From Synergistaceae bacterium (GTDB lineage: Bacteria; Synergistota; Synergistia; Synergistales; Aminobacteriaceae), in assembly GCA_018436725.1 (NCBI GenBank), contig JAHDKT010000015.1:1-64000 (forward strand): a stretch of 64,000 nt of DNA, given 5' to 3'. The first letter of the stretch is position 1; each line of letters starts with the position of its first letter. A program made the position numbers and the translations under genes. Below, in pieces: positions 5,854 through 15,036 of this stretch. The notes beneath the pieces are model-generated. The model did no database searches. It was given only the letters and a program-made list of their open reading frames with translations, and was not told the origin of the DNA.

Positions 5854-8638
5854 CCGCGAGCGTATGAAGAACCCGCGAACACCTGGGGCAGAGCCCCTCG
5901 GCGTCGGGAGTCTCGGTGTACTGCCAGCACCTGGGACACTTCTCCCCAAGCGCCTTATCCACGCCTACCCTGATTCCGGTCTCCTCGTCGATCTGCACTA
6001 CGCACATACCCGAAATCGCATCGGTCCAGCGGAAACCGGAGACAATGCTGAATGTTTTAAAGTCCTCATCGGAGAAGGACTCGGCGGCAGCGGCGGCGTT
6101 CTGCCGCTCGACCTCCACCCGTGCATCAAGAGCGTGGCCGATGATTCCTCCGCCTCGGGCAACTTCGAGAACACGGCTGACAGCGCTACGCACTATCAGC
6201 GCTTTTTCCCACTTCGCCTCTATGCCTGCGTCGCTCATTCCGGCCTGCGGTTCAGGCCAGTCGGAGAGGAACACGCTTTCGGGAAGCGACGCATCGATAG
6301 TCCGCATCTCCTGCCAGATCTCCTCGGCAGTGAAACTAAGCACTGGAGCGAGCATCCTCGTAAGTGCGGAGAGCACCATCCACATCGCGGTCTGGCCGCT
6401 TTTACGGGAGAGGGAGTTCTTTCCGTCGGCGTACATACGGTCTTTGCTGGCGTCGAGGTAGAAGGCGCTCAACTCGTTCACACAGAACTGATGTATAGCG
6501 AACGTGGGGATATGGAATTCGTAATTGTCGTAAGCGTTGTTCGCCTTCCCGATAATCGAGTTCAGCTTCATCAGGATCCATCGGTCCATTTCGAGCATCT
6601 CGTCGAAAGAAACAGAGTCCGTCGGAGAGAAGTCGTTCAGATTCGCCAGAAGATAGCGGGCGGTATTGCGGATTCGACGGTACGATTCGCTCAGGTTTTT
6701 GATAATGGTGTTCGAAATCCTGACGTCGTTTCTGTAATCGGTAGAAGCCACCCAGAGACGGAGGATATCCGCGCCGTACTCTTTGATGACCTCTTGAGGA
6801 GCGACAACGTTCCCTAGAGACTTGGACATCTTCCGCCCCTCGCCGTCCATAATGAACCCGTGCGTGAGCACCTGCTCGTACGGCGCACGACCGTACATTC
6901 CGACTGAAGTCAGCAGCGATGTCTGAAACCAACCGCGATGCTGGTCGCTTCCTTCAAGATACATATCCGCAGGCCATTTCAGTTCCGGGCGTGTCTTCAG
7001 CACACCTGCATGGCTTGTGCCGGAGTCGAACCAGACGTCCATGATGTCCGTCTCCTTGCGGAGGTTCGAACTGCCGCAGTGATGACAGACACAGAGGTCG
7101 CCGAGCAGCTCTTCAGGGGACATCCGCCACCATGCCGAACACCCCTGCTCCACGACTAGCGCTTGAACCGCACGAATCCTGTCCTCCGTAAGAATCGGTT
7201 TGCCGCAGTCGTTGCAATAAAAAGCGGGAATGGGAACTCCCCATATGCGCTGACGGCTGATGCACCAGTCCGAACGGTCGCGTACCATGTTGAAGATGCG
7301 GTCTTTGCCCCAGTCCGGAATCCAACGGACATCGTTCTCGATCGTCTTGAGCGCGTCCTCTCTGAAATCGGCCACGGAGACGAACCACTGGTCCGTCGAA
7401 CGGAAGATGACGGGTTTTTTGCAGCGCCAGCAGTGCGGATAGGAGTGTTGGATCTTGCTGTTTCCCAGAAGACGTCCGTTTTCCGTGAGTATTTCGAAAA
7501 TCTTCTTTGATCCGGCATCAAGACTCAGACCGTCGACAAGTCCGGTTCCCTCCTTGAAGCGCCCCTTGTCGTCGACAGGGTTGTAGACTTCAAGACCGAA
7601 CTTTACACCGGTCTCGTAGTCTTCCACTCCGTGCCCCGGAGCCGTGTGAACGCACCCCGTGCCTGTGTCGAGAAGCACATAGTCCGCAGGGAGCAGCGGT
7701 GTGCGACGTTCCGGATAAAAGGGGTGTACGGCGTCCACTCCCTGAAGCGAGGCGCCTTTAACAACGCCGAGTTCCTCTTCGAAGACCAGTCCTGTTTCCT
7801 TCGCTACGCTCTCGACAAGCGCCTTCGCCAGAAGGTACGTTTTCTTCCCGGCACGCAAAAAGACATACTCGTGATCAGGACCTATCGCCACGGCCATGCT
7901 CGCCGGAAGCGTCCATGGGGTCGTTGTCCATACGATGACGTTGACATCCTCGCCGGCGAGCACGGGCAGAAGCGCTTCCGCCCCCGGAAGCGCGTACGCG
8001 ACGAAGATCGAAGGAGACGACTCGTCCCAATACTCGATCTCGGCTGCGGCCAGCGCGGTCTGACAGTCGACGCACCAGTAAACGGGCTTCTGCCCCTTAT
8101 AAACAAGGCCTTTTTCGACAAGATCGGCGAAAGCCCCGAGCTGCGCGGCCTCGTACTCCGGGTGTAGCGTCATATAGGGGTTTTCCCAGTCGCCCAGAAC
8201 GCCGAGACGGACGAACTCTTCTCTTTGGATATCGCGGAACTGCAAAGCGTATTCGGTGCATTTTTCGCGGAGAAGCACGGGGTCCACGGTATCTTTCGTT
8301 ACACCAAGGCTTTTAATGACGTGCAGCTCTATTGGAAGGCCGTGCGTATCCCATCCGGGAACATACGGAGCATAATACCCCTTCATCGCTTTGAATTTCG
8401 GGATGAAGTCCTTCAAAATTTTATTGAACGCGGTGCCTATGTGAATGTGTCCGTTCGCATAGGGCGGCCCGTCGTGAAGAACGAACGAGGGAGCCCCTTC
8501 GCGTTTTTTCAGCATCTTGCCGTAGATATCCCGCTCCTTCCAGAAATCGAGGAACCCCGGTTCTCTCTTTGCGAGGTTCGCTCGCATCGGGAAGGCCGTT
8601 TCAGGAAGCGAGAGCGTGTTTTTATAGTCCGTGCTCAT
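5846..8638 (-). CDS. ileS: Isoleucyl-tRNA synthetase
   Basis: Class I synthetase charging tRNA-Ile, 930 residues, as in most bacteria. HIGH motif: GPPYANGHIHIGTAFNKI. KMSKS loop: GRKMSKSLGNVV. A CP1 editing domain lies between them (TTTPWTLPASMAVAIG). The C-terminal zinc ribbon reads CPRCWQYTETPDAEGLCPRC, the bacterial type-1 form. The upstream gap is only about 100 bases and holds the terminator of the TRAP operon, so there is no room for a T-box leader. A GGGGG ribosome site lies 9 bases before the ATG. Confidence 0.98.
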   Translation of the reverse strand: MSTDYKNTLSLPETAFPMRANLAKREPGFLDFWKERDIYGKMLKKREGAPSFVLHDGPPYANGHIHIGTAFNKILKDFIPKFKAMKGYYAPYVPGWDTHGLPIELHVIKSLGVTKDTVDPVLLREKCTEYALQFRDIQREEFVRLGVLGDWENPYMTLHPEYEAAQLGAFADLVEKGLVYKGQKPVYWCVDCQTALAAAEIEYWDESSPSIFVAYALPGAEALLPVLAGEDVNVIVWTTTPWTLPASMAVAIGPDHEYVFLRAGKKTYLLAKALVESVAKETGLVFEEELGVVKGASLQGVDAVHPFYPERRTPLLPADYVLLDTGTGCVHTAPGHGVEDYETGVKFGLEVYNPVDDKGRFKEGTGLVDGLSLDAGSKKIFEILTENGRLLGNSKIQHSYPHCWRCKKPVIFRSTDQWFVSVADFREDALKTIENDVRWIPDWGKDRIFNMVRDRSDWCISRQRIWGVPIPAFYCNDCGKPILTEDRIRAVQALVVEQGCSAWWRMSPEELLGDLCVCHHCGSSNLRKETDIMDVWFDSGTSHAGVLKTRPELKWPADMYLEGSDQHRGWFQTSLLTSVGMYGRAPYEQVLTHGFIMDGEGRKMSKSLGNVVAPQEVIKEYGADILRLWVASTDYRNDVRISNTIIKNLSESYRRIRNTARYLLANLNDFSPTDSVSFDEMLEMDRWILMKLNSIIGKANNAYDNYEFHIPTFAIHQFCVNELSAFYLDASKDRMYADGKNSLSRKSGQTAMWMVLSALTRMLAPVLSFTAEEIWQEMRTIDASLPESVFLSDWPEPQAGMSDAGIEAKWEKALIVRSAVSRVLEVARGGGIIGHALDARVEVERQNAAAAAESFSDEDFKTFSIVSGFRWTDAISGMCVVQIDEETGIRVGVDKALGEKCPRCWQYTETPDAEGLCPRCSRVLHTLADA

Positions 8639-8662
8639 TCATGTACCCCCTTGTGGAATAGG

Positions 8663-8697
8663 AAAACCGTCCCTGAATTGTACCGGGACGGTAAAAA
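8663..8697 (-). terminator. Terminator of the DUF1850-TRAP operon
   Basis: Stem ACCGTCCC/GGGACGGT (8666-8673 and 8685-8692) with an 11-base loop, followed on the minus strand by TTTTCC. The loop contains TACAAT, which could double as a -10 element for ileS. Confidence 0.72.
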
Positions 8698-8736
8698 GAA
8701 CTTCCATATACTAACACATTTTCGAGCAGTCGTTCG

Positions 8737-10692
8737 CTAAAGGCTCGCAGTCTTCGAGGAGGTGAACGACTGAAGCGCGTACAGCAAGACAAGGACAGCG
8801 ATGCCGAACATGTCGCTCTGCCACCCCGGAATCAGCAGGAAAAGCGCCCCTGCAAGCGCGAGAACTCGTTTCCACAAGCTCAGCGTTCCCTTGAAGTAGC
8901 CGACCGTGGACATGCCGAGAAGCACCACACCGAGCATCGCCGTTCCCACCGCCATTACGAACGGGATGAAACTATAGTCGACGAGCACCAGAATCGGGTT
9001 GAAGACATAGATGAACGGGACGATAAAACCGGCAAGGGCAAGTTTTACCGCCGTCACTCCCGTCCTCATAGGCTCGGCTCCGGCTATTCCTGCTCCGGCG
9101 TATGCGGCGAGAGCGACGGGGGGGCTCAGATCGGCGGCAATGCCGAAGTACAGAACAAACATATACGCAGCCATTGGAGGAACGCCGAGTTGGAAGAGGG
9201 CCGGTGCGGCCATGGTGCTCGTGACGATGAAATTCGCCGTCGTGGGCAAGCCCGCCCCGAGCAGAATACAGGCAACCATGGTCAAAAGGAGCGTCAGCAG
9301 CAGATTTCCCCCAGCCAATGTTACGATGGCGCTGGCGATTCGAAGACCGAGCCCTGTAAGGGTTGCGGTCCCGACGATGATTCCGACGGTTGCACATGCG
9401 CAGGCTACGCCGAGAGCGGACCTGGCGCCGCTTTCCAAGGCGGCCAGCAGACGAGGAAGCGTAAGCCGAGTCTCCTTGTTCAGCCAGGAAACAAGGAAGG
9501 TAATGAGAATTCCGTTGTACGCGGCCTTAAGCGGGGTATAGCCGCCGATGAGGAAGTAGACGATACCGAAAAGAGGAATGAGCAAATGTCCTTTCTGGCG
9601 CAGAAGCCTCAGCAGCGGTGGGAGTTGATCTCTTGGGAGCCCCTTGAGTCCGAGACGCGTCGCCTCGAAATGTACCTGAACAATGACGGCGAAGTAGTAC
9701 AACAGCGCCGGTACCACTGCGGCAAGAGCGACCTGGATGTACGGAACTCCCATGAACTGGGCCATGATGAACGCCGCAGCACCCATGACCGGCGGCATGA
9801 TCTGACCTCCGGTGGATGCGACGGCCTCGACGGCCCCGGCGAAGTGCGGCTTGTACCCTACGCTTTTCATCAAAGGGATTGTGAACATCCCCGTAGTGCA
9901 TACATTGGCTACGGAAGACCCGGAAATGGAACCCATCAGGCCCGAACTGAGAACGGCGACCTTGGCAGGACCGCCCGTAGCCCATCCGGCAAGAGCCATG
10001 GCAAGATCGATGATGAACTTGCCCATTCCGGTCTGCTCAAGCACCGATCCGAAGAGAATGAACATGAAGACGAACGTCGCGGAGACACCGAGCGGAATAC
10101 CGAAAATCCCCTCCGTCCCCAGATACATATGGTTTACGATGCGGTTGATGTTGAAACCTCTGTGCTGGAAGAGCGCCGGGAAATGCCGTCCGTAGTAGCA
10201 ATAGAGAAGGAAAAAGATCGCGATAACCGGCAGGATGGGACTCGTCACTCTCCTCGTCGCTTCCAGCAGTATCGCGACACCAAGAAATGCGACGACAAGA
10301 TCCATTGCCGTGGGCAATCCCGCCCTTTGAATAAGAGAATCGAACTCGACAACCAAGTAGAGTGTCACGAACGCTCCAACAGCGGCAAGAAGGTAGTCGT
10401 ACCAGGGAATTTCAGTTTTGGAAAGCTTAGGGGAAAATGGATAGAGCAAAAAAACGAGGACAAGGACAAACGCCAGATGGACGGCCGCCTGAATAATCGC
10501 CTGCATAAGGCCGAAGCCTGATGTGTACAGATGAAACAATGACATACATACGGCAATGGCCGAAACAAAAATCGCCGGAAATCCAGAGAGCTTGCGGTAT
10601 CTGGATTCCGTGTCGAACTGCCGCCGTACAGCGTCGAGATCGATTTCGCCGTGTCCGTTCACTCCGTCCTTTTCGGAAACATCGGACAACAA
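8737..10692 (-). CDS. TRAP transporter fused permease (DctQM), TAXI type
   Basis: Inner-membrane permease in which the small (4TM, DctQ-like) and large (12TM, DctM-like) TRAP subunits are fused, about 651 residues. The N-terminal fifth carries the small subunit; the rest shows DctM signatures such as GLMGSISGSSVANVCTTG and STGGQIMPPVMGAAAFIMAQ. The fused form is characteristic of TAXI-TRAP systems, which import organic acids with sodium. A soluble TAXI receptor gene is needed but none is present in this window. AGGAGG precedes in-frame TTG codons at 10692 and 10689; a GTG at 10698 sits too close to it. DUF1850 lies 13-19 bases upstream. Substrate unknown. Confidence 0.93.
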   Translation of the reverse strand: MLSDVSEKDGVNGHGEIDLDAVRRQFDTESRYRKLSGFPAIFVSAIAVCMSLFHLYTSGFGLMQAIIQAAVHLAFVLVLVFLLYPFSPKLSKTEIPWYDYLLAAVGAFVTLYLVVEFDSLIQRAGLPTAMDLVVAFLGVAILLEATRRVTSPILPVIAIFFLLYCYYGRHFPALFQHRGFNINRIVNHMYLGTEGIFGIPLGVSATFVFMFILFGSVLEQTGMGKFIIDLAMALAGWATGGPAKVAVLSSGLMGSISGSSVANVCTTGMFTIPLMKSVGYKPHFAGAVEAVASTGGQIMPPVMGAAAFIMAQFMGVPYIQVALAAVVPALLYYFAVIVQVHFEATRLGLKGLPRDQLPPLLRLLRQKGHLLIPLFGIVYFLIGGYTPLKAAYNGILITFLVSWLNKETRLTLPRLLAALESGARSALGVACACATVGIIVGTATLTGLGLRIASAIVTLAGGNLLLTLLLTMVACILLGAGLPTTANFIVTSTMAAPALFQLGVPPMAAYMFVLYFGIAADLSPPVALAAYAGAGIAGAEPMRTGVTAVKLALAGFIVPFIYVFNPILVLVDYSFIPFVMAVGTAMLGVVLLGMSTVGYFKGTLSLWKRVLALAGALFLLIPGWQSDMFGIAVLVLLYALQSFTSSKTASL

Positions 10693-10711
10693 GACCACCT
10701 CCTGATCGTAT

Positions 10712-11218
10712 TCAAAACACCCGTGAAATACCGTGTCTCAAAAAATCCGTCGTTTCTGCGGAAAACACAAGTATATCCCCGGGAAAATCCTCATACAGCG
10801 CAAGTTCCGAACCGTCCGGAAGCAAGAGGCGATTCCTTCCTAAAAGATCGTTGCCCACCCTATAACGGATATTCCGGGCGACAAGCCCACCCCCCCTCAG
10901 AATCATCCATTTCCTGTCCATGATAAAACGCCCGTTCTGCGGAGCCTCCGTCGGCAATCCCGCATTTTGAGAGATGAATCGCTCCTCCCACTGGCGGATT
11001 TTCCCGGAAAGGACTCGATATTCGCTCTCCACAGGCGTCTTTTCGACAGAATGAATAAAGCCCAGGACAAACGAGCTTTTATTCGTCACAGGGAAGGTAA
11101 AAAGCGTTTTTCCATCCATAGATCGGATTGTCAATGTCTGAACAGGCACAGTGAAAAGAAATATAAGAGAAAAAAAGAGGATAACGAAGAAGATGCGCTT
11201 CATAAAGAGCGAGTGCAA
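10712..11218 (-). CDS. DUF1850 protein associated with TAXI-TRAP transporter
   Basis: 168 residues with an N-terminal signal or anchor (MKRIFFVILFFSLIFLFTV), then a small beta-rich domain. FVLGFIHSVEKTPVESEY matches the DUF1850 family, whose genes typically sit beside TAXI-TRAP permeases, as here. Function is unknown; an envelope accessory to the transporter is the usual guess. GAGGTGG lies 6 bases before a TTG at 11218, which therefore looks like the true start. The nearest ATG (11203) has no ribosome site. Confidence 0.82.
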   Translation of the reverse strand: MHSLFMKRIFFVILFFSLIFLFTVPVQTLTIRSMDGKTLFTFPVTNKSSFVLGFIHSVEKTPVESEYRVLSGKIRQWEERFISQNAGLPTEAPQNGRFIMDRKWMILRGGGLVARNIRYRVGNDLLGRNRLLLPDGSELALYEDFPGDILVFSAETTDFLRHGISRVF

Positions 11219-11259
11219 GAACGTCCACCTCTTTTTTCGGAAACACGTGTTCGAAAAGA

Positions 11260-11335
11260 TGGCGAGCCTGGGCCGATTCGAACGGCCGACCTACACCTTA
11301 GGAGGGTGCCGCTCTATCCTCTGAGCTACAGGCCC
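11260..11335 (-). tRNA. tRNA-Arg (anticodon CCT)
   Basis: Acceptor stem GGGCCTG/CAGGCTC (one G-U), discriminator G, CCA encoded. The anticodon loop CTCCTAA in stem GCACC/GGTGT gives CCT, reading AGG. It lies 41 bases upstream of the DUF1850 gene on the same strand and may share its transcript. Confidence 0.95.
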
Positions 11336-11425
11336 GTCTTCACTGACTGTATTCTGTTGAACAGGCGGATCGAAACGGCAAGAATTCGCCAGCACGTGGA
11401 ATAGTACCACCCTCTCCCGGATTTT

Positions 11426-12391
11426 TCAAGTCGGAACGCGTTCAAATCCGGAAAATGCTTTCGACAAAAGGCGATAAACATCTGCCGAAAGCGCACGCGT
11501 ACGCTCGAACCACGAACGCACTTCCTGAACGTCTTGCTCCATCCGCCGAAGGAGCCCCCCGGTCGTGTCGAATTTCATCTCGGGACGCAGATACGACTCG
11601 AGAAAAACCGTCAACGTCTTCCCGTAAAGAGATTCTTGCATATCAAGCACATATGTTTCAAAACGCGGAGTGCCGGAGGGTTCGAGAAATGTCGGATTGT
11701 AGCCTATATTCAAAGCTCCGCGGCGCCATTCGGATCCGATCAGAACAGAAGCTGCGTATACGCCTCGTTCGGGAATGATCTTTTTTTCCGGGTAGCGAAT
11801 ATTCGCGGTAGGAAAACCAAGCGTCCTCCCTCTTCCGTCCCCTGGAACGACCCTGCCTCTGAAAAAGAACGGATAACCAAGCAACGTTTTCGCGCCCACC
11901 ACGTCCCCTGCGCTCACCAGCTTCTTAATGCTGCTGCTGCCTACTTTTGCGCCGTTCACAACGAGAGAATCCACTATTTCGAAGAACCAGCCCTTCCGGC
12001 GGGCCGTCTCGCGAAGAAACGCCGCATCGCCCTCGCGGTTACGCCCGAAACGAAAATCATCCCCGACGACGATACCCGTCACCGGAAGAAGCGATTCCAG
12101 CAATGTTATGAACTCGTCGGGCGACATCAGGGCGAGCGCGTCGTCGAACGGAATTTTCAAGACGTCAGGTACGTTGAGAAAGCGAGCGAGAATATCCCGC
12201 TCCTCCTCCGAAAAGAGCGAGCGCACCGAATCACCGAGCACGACCGAATCCGGGTGGGGGGAAAATGTAACAACAGTCCAGTCTTCCGAGGCGTTCGCCG
12301 CGGAATGGAGCAAGGCTAGTTTCCGGGCCCTCTCGAAAAGGAGCGCATGTCCTCTGTGAAATCCGTCGAAAGCTCCAAGAACGACTATCAT
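11426..12391 (-). CDS. ribF: Bifunctional riboflavin kinase/FAD synthetase
   Basis: Converts riboflavin to FMN and then FAD. The N-terminal adenylyltransferase domain opens with GAFDGFHRGH and holds GIVVGDDFRFGRNREG. The C-terminal kinase domain carries GRTLGFPTANI and GVYAA. At 321 residues it is the usual length. Its ATG overlaps the truB stop (ATGA). It is the last gene of the rimP-nusA-infB operon, and the riboflavin synthesis genes lie about 17 kb away in a different operon. Confidence 0.95.
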   Translation of the reverse strand: MIVVLGAFDGFHRGHALLFERARKLALLHSAANASEDWTVVTFSPHPDSVVLGDSVRSLFSEEERDILARFLNVPDVLKIPFDDALALMSPDEFITLLESLLPVTGIVVGDDFRFGRNREGDAAFLRETARRKGWFFEIVDSLVVNGAKVGSSSIKKLVSAGDVVGAKTLLGYPFFFRGRVVPGDGRGRTLGFPTANIRYPEKKIIPERGVYAASVLIGSEWRRGALNIGYNPTFLEPSGTPRFETYVLDMQESLYGKTLTVFLESYLRPEMKFDTTGGLLRRMEQDVQEVRSWFERTRALSADVYRLLSKAFSGFERVPT

Positions 12392-13302
12392 TCCGTCTCC
12401 TCCAGAACGATGTTGATTTTGGGTTCGTAGGCCCCTTCACGAACAATTCTTCCGAAGCTAAAAAGTCCGTTCCCGCGAACAGCCGTTCCGCGAAGCGGAG
12501 AGAGCGTCCCCTCATGTGCAAAACGAAGCGAGGATAAACGGACCGCGACCCCGGTTTGCAGGATGCGAGTTGTCTCCGCATCAGCCTCATAACAGTAAAA
12601 ATTCTCTGCGAAACGGGAGAGGGGATAGATGCGGGATCGAAGATCCTTTTCCCCGTTCTGGAACTCTTCGAAAGAGAGCGCCTGATCCACCGAAAGGGAA
12701 CCGGTCCTCTTTCGAATCAGACGGAGGATGTGCGCGCCGCACCCGAGGATTCTTCCGATATCCCTGACGATACTGCGGATGTACGTCCCTTTCCCGCAGA
12801 CAACGCGCAAATTGAAGCTATTCCGTCCACTCTCGCTCGGTAAAAGCGAAACCGAGCGCACGAAAACAGGACGCCCGGACAGGGAGACATTCCCGCCTGA
12901 ACGAACGAGAGAATGAGCGCGTTTTCCATCGACCCGAACGGCGGAAATGCCGGGAGGCGTCTGGATACGCGCACCGTAAAATGCGGGGAGAATCGCTTTG
13001 ATGAGATCGCAAGCATTATCTGGAACCTTGCCGGTGAAAACGGTTTCACCGGAATAGTCGTCGGTAGAACGCTCTTCGCCGAGAAGAAACGTCGCCTCGT
13101 AGAGCTTGGGAAGGGACATCACCAGGTCGCTCGTCCGCGTCGCCCCACCGACAAGCAGCACGAGCAACCCTTCCGCAGTGGAATCGAGCGTACCTCCGTG
13201 TCCGATCTTGAACTCTCTTTGAAATCGTCGTTTTGCGATCGCCACGCAGACCGTGCTCCGAACGCCCGCCGGTTTATTCAGCAACAGCAAGCCGCTCGGC
13301 AT
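12388..13302 (-). CDS. truB: tRNA pseudouridine-55 synthase
   Basis: Makes pseudouridine 55 in the T-loop of tRNAs. The N-terminus GLLLLNKPAGVRS and the catalytic segment GHGGTLDSTAEGLL (Asp nucleophile) identify TruB; GTYIRSIVRDIG follows in the core. A C-terminal PUA-like domain occupies about 240-304. GGAGG lies 6 bases before the ATG at 13302, which I chose over longer in-frame starts; it overlaps nrnA by 29 bases. It lies just before ribF, the common truB-ribF pair. Confidence 0.95.
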   Translation of the reverse strand: MPSGLLLLNKPAGVRSTVCVAIAKRRFQREFKIGHGGTLDSTAEGLLVLLVGGATRTSDLVMSLPKLYEATFLLGEERSTDDYSGETVFTGKVPDNACDLIKAILPAFYGARIQTPPGISAVRVDGKRAHSLVRSGGNVSLSGRPVFVRSVSLLPSESGRNSFNLRVVCGKGTYIRSIVRDIGRILGCGAHILRLIRKRTGSLSVDQALSFEEFQNGEKDLRSRIYPLSRFAENFYCYEADAETTRILQTGVAVRLSSLRFAHEGTLSPLRGTAVRGNGLFSFGRIVREGAYEPKINIVLEETE

Positions 13303-14311
13303 TTTTTCCCTCCACCAGCGAACGTATACTCTCCAGCGCATCCGACAGCGGAAGAGGCATCTTGCACCCCGCAGCCTGAGGATGCCCCCCGCCACCGAAA
13401 ACCCGTGCAATCTCGGCGGCTTCGACAGCGCCTCTGGAGCGGAGAGACACCCGAACGCACTCCTCGTCTTCGACGAAGAAGGCGGCAAATGACACCCCTT
13501 TGAGCGTCAGCAGATCGTTTACTAAAAATTCCGTATCTGCGCGCTCGCTTCTTGTACGCACGAAATCATCCCGACGCAACCATGTGAACGCCGCCCAACC
13601 TCCTGCGGCAAAAACCCTGGAAAGGGCTATCGCTCTCAGGCGAAGGCCGGGCAGCGTAGCGTTGCATCGGATCAGTTCATCCATTCTCGCGGGGGAGACG
13701 CCCCCGGCAAGCAAATCCGCAGCAATTGAATGAGTCCGCTCGGTGGTGCATGAGAAAGCGAAGTTTCCGCAGTCGGTAATAATCGCTGTGTACAGCGCTT
13801 CAAGAACCTCGACCCCCGGAGACACCCCCCACTCGCGCAAGAGCATCCACACCATCTCGCCGGTTGAAGATGAAAAGGGATCCAGGTAGTTGATCGTTCC
13901 GAACATCTCGTTATCGGCATGATGATCGATGTTTACCAGCGGGACGAAGGGCGGAAGCTCTGAAATATCCTCCAGCGAACGGGCGCGCGTCGATGTGTCC
14001 AGCACGACAACGGCGCTCTTTTCCGTCACGGAGAGCGCCGAAAGCTTGAGGTTCTGACGAAAGGCAGCGGCGCCGGCAAGAAAAGAGTACCGGGAAGGGA
14101 ACTCGTCCGGCCCTCCCCAGACGACGTTCTTTCCAAGAATCCGGCCCACGGAGGCGAATGCGCTCGCTGAACCGAGCGCATCGCCGTCTGGCTTCACATG
14201 GGAAAGAACAATCCAGTCGGATGCGCCGGAAAGTGCGCTGATAAGAGGAGAGAAATCGAACGGAGGAAGCGCGGGTCCAGCGTCCACGATTTTCTCTCCG
14301 TCACCGGACAT
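13274..14311 (-). CDS. nrnA: DHH-DHHA1 phosphoesterase (NrnA-like)
   Basis: Bifunctional oligoribonuclease and pAp phosphatase family, degrading RNA dinucleotides to monomers. The DHH motif lies in VNIDHHADNEMFG, an upstream Asp in SHVKPDGDALGS, and the C-terminal DHHA1 glycine motif reads GGGGHPQAAGC. About 345 residues. The start is uncertain: ATG at 14311 has a weak GGATGAG seven bases before it, and ATG at 14323 is also possible; both overlap rbfA. Position between rbfA and truB is typical for this family. Confidence 0.9.
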   Translation of the reverse strand: MSGDGEKIVDAGPALPPFDFSPLISALSGASDWIVLSHVKPDGDALGSASAFASVGRILGKNVVWGGPDEFPSRYSFLAGAAAFRQNLKLSALSVTEKSAVVVLDTSTRARSLEDISELPPFVPLVNIDHHADNEMFGTINYLDPFSSSTGEMVWMLLREWGVSPGVEVLEALYTAIITDCGNFAFSCTTERTHSIAADLLAGGVSPARMDELIRCNATLPGLRLRAIALSRVFAAGGWAAFTWLRRDDFVRTRSERADTEFLVNDLLTLKGVSFAAFFVEDEECVRVSLRSRGAVEAAEIARVFGGGGHPQAAGCKMPLPLSDALESIRSLVEGKNAERLAVAE

Positions 14312-14723
14312 CCGGAGACTCATCCGGCAGAAAACCGTCTTCGCCGTCTTCGTCCGCGTCGTCGTCACCGCCCGCTTCCTGAACATCCGACTTCAACGAA
14401 TCAAGCAGAATATCGATACTGCGTCCGTATTCCTCGCTTGTATCGACGACAAAAGAAAGCGCCGGTACTTGACGTATAGTGAGCAGTTTCCCGAGCTGAC
14501 TCCTCAGCGCTCCGGCCACGCTTGAGAGCGCCTTCCCAACATCTTCGCGTTCGGAAGGATCCAAAGTCGTATAGTAGATCTTCGCATGTTCCAGGTCGCG
14601 AGAGCAGTCAACATCCGTGATGATCGCTCTCTTCGCCGTTTCGTTCTTTATACGCAGCTCCAGGAGAAGCGAGACCTCTCTCTGTATCTGTTTGTTGATT
14701 CTCTGCATTCGAAATGTCGTCAT
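14301..14723 (-). CDS. rbfA: Ribosome-binding factor A
   Basis: 30S maturation and cold-adaptation factor binding near the 5' end of 16S rRNA. 140 residues; the KH-type core begins MQRINKQIQREVSLLLELRI and includes the segment around TDVDCSRDLEHAKIYYT. The C-terminal tail is rich in Asp and Glu. GAGGT lies 8 bases before the ATG at 14723. The first 116 bases of this gene lie inside the DUF503 gene in another frame, which is unusual. Confidence 0.93.
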   Translation of the reverse strand: MTTFRMQRINKQIQREVSLLLELRIKNETAKRAIITDVDCSRDLEHAKIYYTTLDPSEREDVGKALSSVAGALRSQLGKLLTIRQVPALSFVVDTSEEYGRSIDILLDSLKSDVQEAGGDDDADEDGEDGFLPDESPDVR

Positions 14724-15036
14724 AGCGTGTTACCTCGCGCCAGTGATATAGAACAGCGAACTCCCCGGTCTCTTCTTCGTTGGTTATAAAAGAGAACACC
14801 GCATTGAGCCGCTCTTCCGCCATAGCAACCCCGGAAGCGACCGCTGTAACGGCTAAAAAGACCTCGGACCAGCTTCCATCGGGTCCGAGATCCATAGCCG
14901 AAACATTCCATCGTCGTCTGATCCTGTCGAGCAAAGACTGGGTCACCTGTCTCCGGTCCTTCATGCTCCTGCTGCCCATAATTTCGAGGGCGACGAACAG
15001 GATCCCGGAATATGGAACGGGAAGCCTCCGGTTCAT
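14608..15036 (-). CDS. DUF503 family protein with extended C-terminus
   Basis: Small conserved protein of unknown function (ylxP/DUF503 type), commonly placed between infB and rbfA, as here. The family core is PYSGILFVALEIMGSRSMKD, followed by QVTQSLLDRIRRRWNVS and ending near VLYHWREV (about residue 100). The frame then continues a further 40 residues, overlapping the start of rbfA by 116 bases; the tail (NAENQQTDTERG) looks unconserved. The ATG shares one base with the infB stop (TAATG). Confidence 0.85.
   Translation of the reverse strand: MNRRLPVPYSGILFVALEIMGSRSMKDRRQVTQSLLDRIRRRWNVSAMDLGPDGSWSEVFLAVTAVASGVAMAEERLNAVFSFITNEEETGEFAVLYHWREVTRYDDISNAENQQTDTERGLASPGAAYKERNGEESDHHGC

Noticed and set aside
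4933-5973. Long plus-strand reading frame of about 346 codons antisense to rluD
   Set aside because: It lies wholly opposite a gene with clear pseudouridine synthase motifs and is rich in Arg, His and Pro, as expected of a shadow frame in GC-rich DNA.
5846-8736. T-box leader for ileS
   Set aside because: Only about 100 bases separate ileS from the upstream gene and they hold a terminator; no T-box sequence or Stem I could fit.
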